Program-made: the position numbers and the translations under genes
In this document: in pieces, positions 61,572 to 64,000 of the stretch
Layout of the letters: every line of letters begins with the position of its first letter
Position numbering within the stretch: position 1 is the stretch's first letter
Source: Microbacterium sp. CSI-V
Lineage (GTDB): Bacteria; Actinomycetota; Actinomycetes; Actinomycetales; Microbacteriaceae
Direction: 5' to 3'
Length of the DNA stretch: 64,000 nt
Assembly: GCF_001984105.1 (NCBI RefSeq)
Contig: NZ_MTQM01000009.1
Location: forward strand, 496,001 to 560,000
The notes under the pieces: model-generated
The model's database searches: none
What the model was told of the DNA's origin: nothing
The model's input: only the letters and a program-made list of their open reading frames with translations

Positions 61572-62606
61572 TCAGGCGTCGCCGCCGAACATGCTGGTGA
61601 CGGAACCGTCCTCGAAGACCTCGTGGATCGCGCGCGCGAGCAGCGGCGCGATCGGCAGGACCGTGAGGCGGTCGAACCGGCGCTCGGGGGGCAGCGGGAC
61701 GGTGTCGGTCACGACGACCTCGTCGATCGCGGGGTCCTGCAGACGCTCGGTCGCGGGGTCGCTGAAGATCGCGTGCGTCGCGGCGACGATGACCTTGCGC
61801 GCACCGCTCGCCTTGAGCGCCTGCGCGGCCTTCTGGATCGTGCCGCCGGTGTCGATCATGTCGTCGACGAGGAGGCACGTGCGGCCCTTCACATCACCGA
61901 CGATCTCGTGCACCGAGACCTGGTTCGCGACCTTCGGGTCACGACGCTTGTGGATGATGGCAAGGGGGGCGCCCAGGCTGTCGGACCACGTGTCGGCGAC
62001 GCGCACCCGACCCATGTCGGGTGAGACGACCGTGAGGGTCTCGCGGTCCTCGCCGGTGAGGCCCTGTTCGAAGTGCTCGAGGAGGACGGGCTTGGCGAAG
62101 AGGTGGTCGACGGGGCCGTCGAAGAAGCCCTGGATCTGCGCGGCGTGCAGATCGACGCTCATGATGCGGTCGGCGCCGGCGGTCTTAAGCAGGTCGGCGA
62201 TGAGGCGGGCGGAGATCGGCTCGCGGCCGCGGCCCTTCTTGTCCTGACGCGAATACGGGTAGTACGGCGCCACGACCGTGATGCGCTTCGCCGAGGCGCG
62301 CTTGAGGGCGTCCAGCATGATCAGCAGCTCCATGAGCCACTCGTTGACCGGCGGGCCGAACGACTGCACGACGAACACGTCGCAGCCGCGGATCGAGACC
62401 TCGAAGCGCGTGTAGATCTCGCCCGAGGCGAAGGTCCGGTGCTCGGTCGGCGCGAGCTCGGTGCCGAGGTGACGGGCGACCTCGTGCGCGAGCTCGGGGT
62501 GCGAGCGACCCGAGGCGACGACGAGCCGCTTCTTGGTCTTGGCGACGAGCCCGGGGGCGATGCCGTTGTCGCGGTCGAGATCTACACGGTTCTTCTTACG
62601 AGCCAT
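61572..62606 (-). CDS. prs: ribose-phosphate diphosphokinase (PRPP synthetase)
   Basis: Makes PRPP from ribose-5-phosphate and ATP; 344 residues. Substrate loop APYYPYSRQDKKGRGREPISA, PRPP-binding LLVDDMIDTGGTI, and FGPPVNEWLMELLIM are conserved. An extra 18 residues at the N-terminus (ARKKNRVDLDRDNGIAPGL) precede the core. ATG at 62606 lies inside the end of glmU (11-bp overlap), so the two are translationally coupled, as in many actinobacteria. Confidence 0.96.
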   Translation of the reverse strand: MARKKNRVDLDRDNGIAPGLVAKTKKRLVVASGRSHPELAHEVARHLGTELAPTEHRTFASGEIYTRFEVSIRGCDVFVVQSFGPPVNEWLMELLIMLDALKRASAKRITVVAPYYPYSRQDKKGRGREPISARLIADLLKTAGADRIMSVDLHAAQIQGFFDGPVDHLFAKPVLLEHFEQGLTGEDRETLTVVSPDMGRVRVADTWSDSLGAPLAIIHKRRDPKVANQVSVHEIVGDVKGRTCLLVDDMIDTGGTIQKAAQALKASGARKVIVAATHAIFSDPATERLQDPAIDEVVVTDTVPLPPERRFDRLTVLPIAPLLARAIHEVFEDGSVTSMFGGDA

Positions 62607-64000
62607 CGCGCGCTTCCTGTTCACCCCGGGCCCGCACGGCCACGTCGGCCGCTCCGGTGCCCGGTCGATTCTTCTCGACCCACCCCTCGATGTTCCGCTG
62701 GGGGGCAACGCTGAGTGCCAGGGCACCGGCGGGGACGTCCTTGCGGATCACTGCACCGGCACCGGTCTTGGCGCCATCCCCAATCGTAACGGGCGCGACG
62801 AAGACGTTGTGCGAGCCGCTGTGCACCTCGTCGCCGATGACGGTGCGGTGCTTGGCGATGTCGTCGTAGTTGGCGGTGATCGCTCCGGCGCCGAGATTGA
62901 CGTTCCGGCCGATCTGGGTGTCGCCGATGTACGACAGGTGCGGCACCTTGCTGCCCTCGCCGATGGAGGAGTTCTTCACCTCGACGAACGTGCCGACCTT
63001 GCCGTTCACGCCGACGCGGGCGTTGGGTCGGAGGTACGCGAACGGGCCGACCGTCGCGCCGGCTTCGACGACGGCGAGGGTCGCGTCGGTCCGCGTGATC
63101 GAGGCGTCCTCGCCGACCTCGCAGTCCACCAGGCTCGTGTCCGGCCCGATCGTCGCGCCCGCGGCGATCACCGTGGCCCCGCGGACGTGCGTGTTCGGAA
63201 GAAGCGTCACATCCGGCGCGAGCACCGCGGTGACGTCGATCCACGTAGTGGCGGGGTCGACGACCGTGACGCCCTCGCGCTGCCAGTGCCGCACGGTGCG
63301 GGCGTTGAGCGTGCGCCCCGCCTCCGACAGCTGGATGCGGTCGTTCACCCCGAGAGCGGCGGACGCGTCGGGAGTGATGGATGCCGCGACGCCCAGTTCC
63401 GCATCGCGCAGCAGGGCGATCACGTCGGTGAGGTACTTCTCGCCCTGGGCGTTCGCCGTCCCGACCCGCGCGAGCTGGTCGCGCAGCGGAGCCGCCCGGA
63501 AGACGTAGACGCCGACGTTGATCTCGGTGACCGCGGCCTCGTCGGCGGTGGCATCCTTCTGCTCCACGATCCGGCGCACGCCGCGGGCGTCGTCGCGGAT
63601 GACCCGGCCGTACCCCTGCGGGTCGTCCACGTGAGCGGTGAGGAGGGTGACCGCCGATCCTCCGGAGCGGTGCGTCTCGACGAGGTCGGCGAGCGTGTGC
63701 GTCTGGAGCAGCGGGACGTCGCCGCTGAGGACCAGCACGTCACCGGCGAAGTCCTCGAGCGCGCCGAGGGCGGCCTCGACGGCACGACCGGTGCCGGGGA
63801 TCTCGTCCTGGTCGACGATGACCACGCCCGGCGCCAGCTCGGCGACGGTCTCCGCGACGCGGTCGCGTTCGTGCCGGACGACCACCACGATGCGGGCGGG
63901 ATCCAGGGATGCCGCGGTGTCGAGCACGTGACCGACGAGCGGACGGCCACCGACGGCGTGGAGGATCTTCGGGGTGCGCGATCGCATGCGGGTGCCTTGG
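62596..64000 (-). CDS. glmU: bifunctional GlmU (N-acetyltransferase / uridylyltransferase), 5' end outside window
   Basis: Makes UDP-GlcNAc for peptidoglycan. Within the window it has the end of the nucleotide-binding motif (QGTRMRSRTPKIL), the pyrophosphorylase core (VLVLSGDVPLLQ, YGRVIRD, EINVGVYVFRA), then the left-handed beta-helix acetyltransferase (about 240-450) with the KNSSIGEGSKVPHLSYIGD region and GAGAITANYD. About 13 N-terminal residues are beyond the right edge. The C-terminus ends inside the prs start. Confidence 0.95.
   Translation of the reverse strand, partial: QGTRMRSRTPKILHAVGGRPLVGHVLDTAASLDPARIVVVVRHERDRVAETVAELAPGVVIVDQDEIPGTGRAVEAALGALEDFAGDVLVLSGDVPLLQTHTLADLVETHRSGGSAVTLLTAHVDDPQGYGRVIRDDARGVRRIVEQKDATADEAAVTEINVGVYVFRAAPLRDQLARVGTANAQGEKYLTDVIALLRDAELGVAASITPDASAALGVNDRIQLSEAGRTLNARTVRHWQREGVTVVDPATTWIDVTAVLAPDVTLLPNTHVRGATVIAAGATIGPDTSLVDCEVGEDASITRTDATLAVVEAGATVGPFAYLRPNARVGVNGKVGTFVEVKNSSIGEGSKVPHLSYIGDTQIGRNVNLGAGAITANYDDIAKHRTVIGDEVHSGSHNVFVAPVTIGDGAKTGAGAVIRKDVPAGALALSVAPQRNIEGWVEKNRPGTGAADVAVRARGEQEARDGS

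Overview
The window is about 70% GC chromosome from an actinobacterium, most likely Microbacteriaceae (a Microbacterium-like organism). The grounds are the gene content and order (DUF4245, DUF4307, DUF501, an anti-sigma/ECF pair, PIN-PhoH), GTG-rich starts, many leaderless-looking promoters, and very frequent GGATGCC/GGCATCC heptamers. There is no prophage, IS element, CRISPR array or rRNA. One tRNA gene is present. Gene density is high, with only one gap just over 300 bp.

Layout. 0-5 kb: DEDDh exonuclease, rmuC, a small membrane protein, then divergent glpX and class II aldolase (fbaA). 5-9 kb: MOSC protein, an ECF sigma/anti-sigma pair, a membrane protein and ispH. 8-15 kb: a plus-strand run of xseA-xseB-DUF4245-beta carbonic anhydrase-fumC and a histidine kinase/response regulator pair. 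15-24 kb: PIN-PhoH ATPase, cis-prenyltransferase, hemolysin III-like protein, DUF4307, greA, ilvA-AI-2E-type transporter, a YcaQ-type winged-helix protein, LemA and tRNA-Leu(UAA). 24-30 kb: a minus-strand run eno - ftsB-like - DUF501 - mycosin-like S8 protease - ndh. 30-42 kb: O-methyltransferase, CtaG-like protein, SGNH hydrolase, an MFS exporter divergent from an XRE regulator, hisS, mazG, ppc, a hexapeptide-repeat protein, and a small XRE/membrane-protein pair divergent from an oxidoreductase. 42-49 kb: mfd, two related small membrane proteins, pth and rplY. 49-56 kb: an L-idonate/gluconate cluster (idnD-like, SDR, gntP / gntR, gntK, gnd) and a VanZ-like protein. 56-61.5 kb: an OmpR-type two-component system facing a flavin electron-transfer operon (FMN-binding lipoprotein, ApbE, NqrB/RnfD-like membrane domain fused to a ferredoxin-reductase domain). 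61.6-64 kb: prs and the 3' part of glmU.

How the genes work together. The housekeeping genes form two blocks that recall, from memory, the mycobacterial neighbourhoods around greA-phoH2-fum-glpX-xseAB-ispH and around pth-rplY-prs-glmU-mfd-mazG-eno-DUF501. Here they are opened up by accessory insertions. The gluconate cluster makes a complete path: L-idonate to 5-ketogluconate to gluconate, uptake by GntP, phosphorylation by GntK, oxidative decarboxylation by Gnd. It has palindromic CAAAGAT-CGT-ATCTTTG type operators between gntP and gntR.

The most interesting module is the flavin operon at 57-61.5 kb. An 18-bp CATRG-(11 bp)-CATAG direct repeat occurs both in the promoter of the adjacent response regulator and upstream of the flavin operon. 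This suggests that the two-component system controls itself and this transmembrane electron-transfer system. Many adjacent genes overlap by 1-4 bp (ATGA, GTGA, TGATG), which is consistent with translational coupling.
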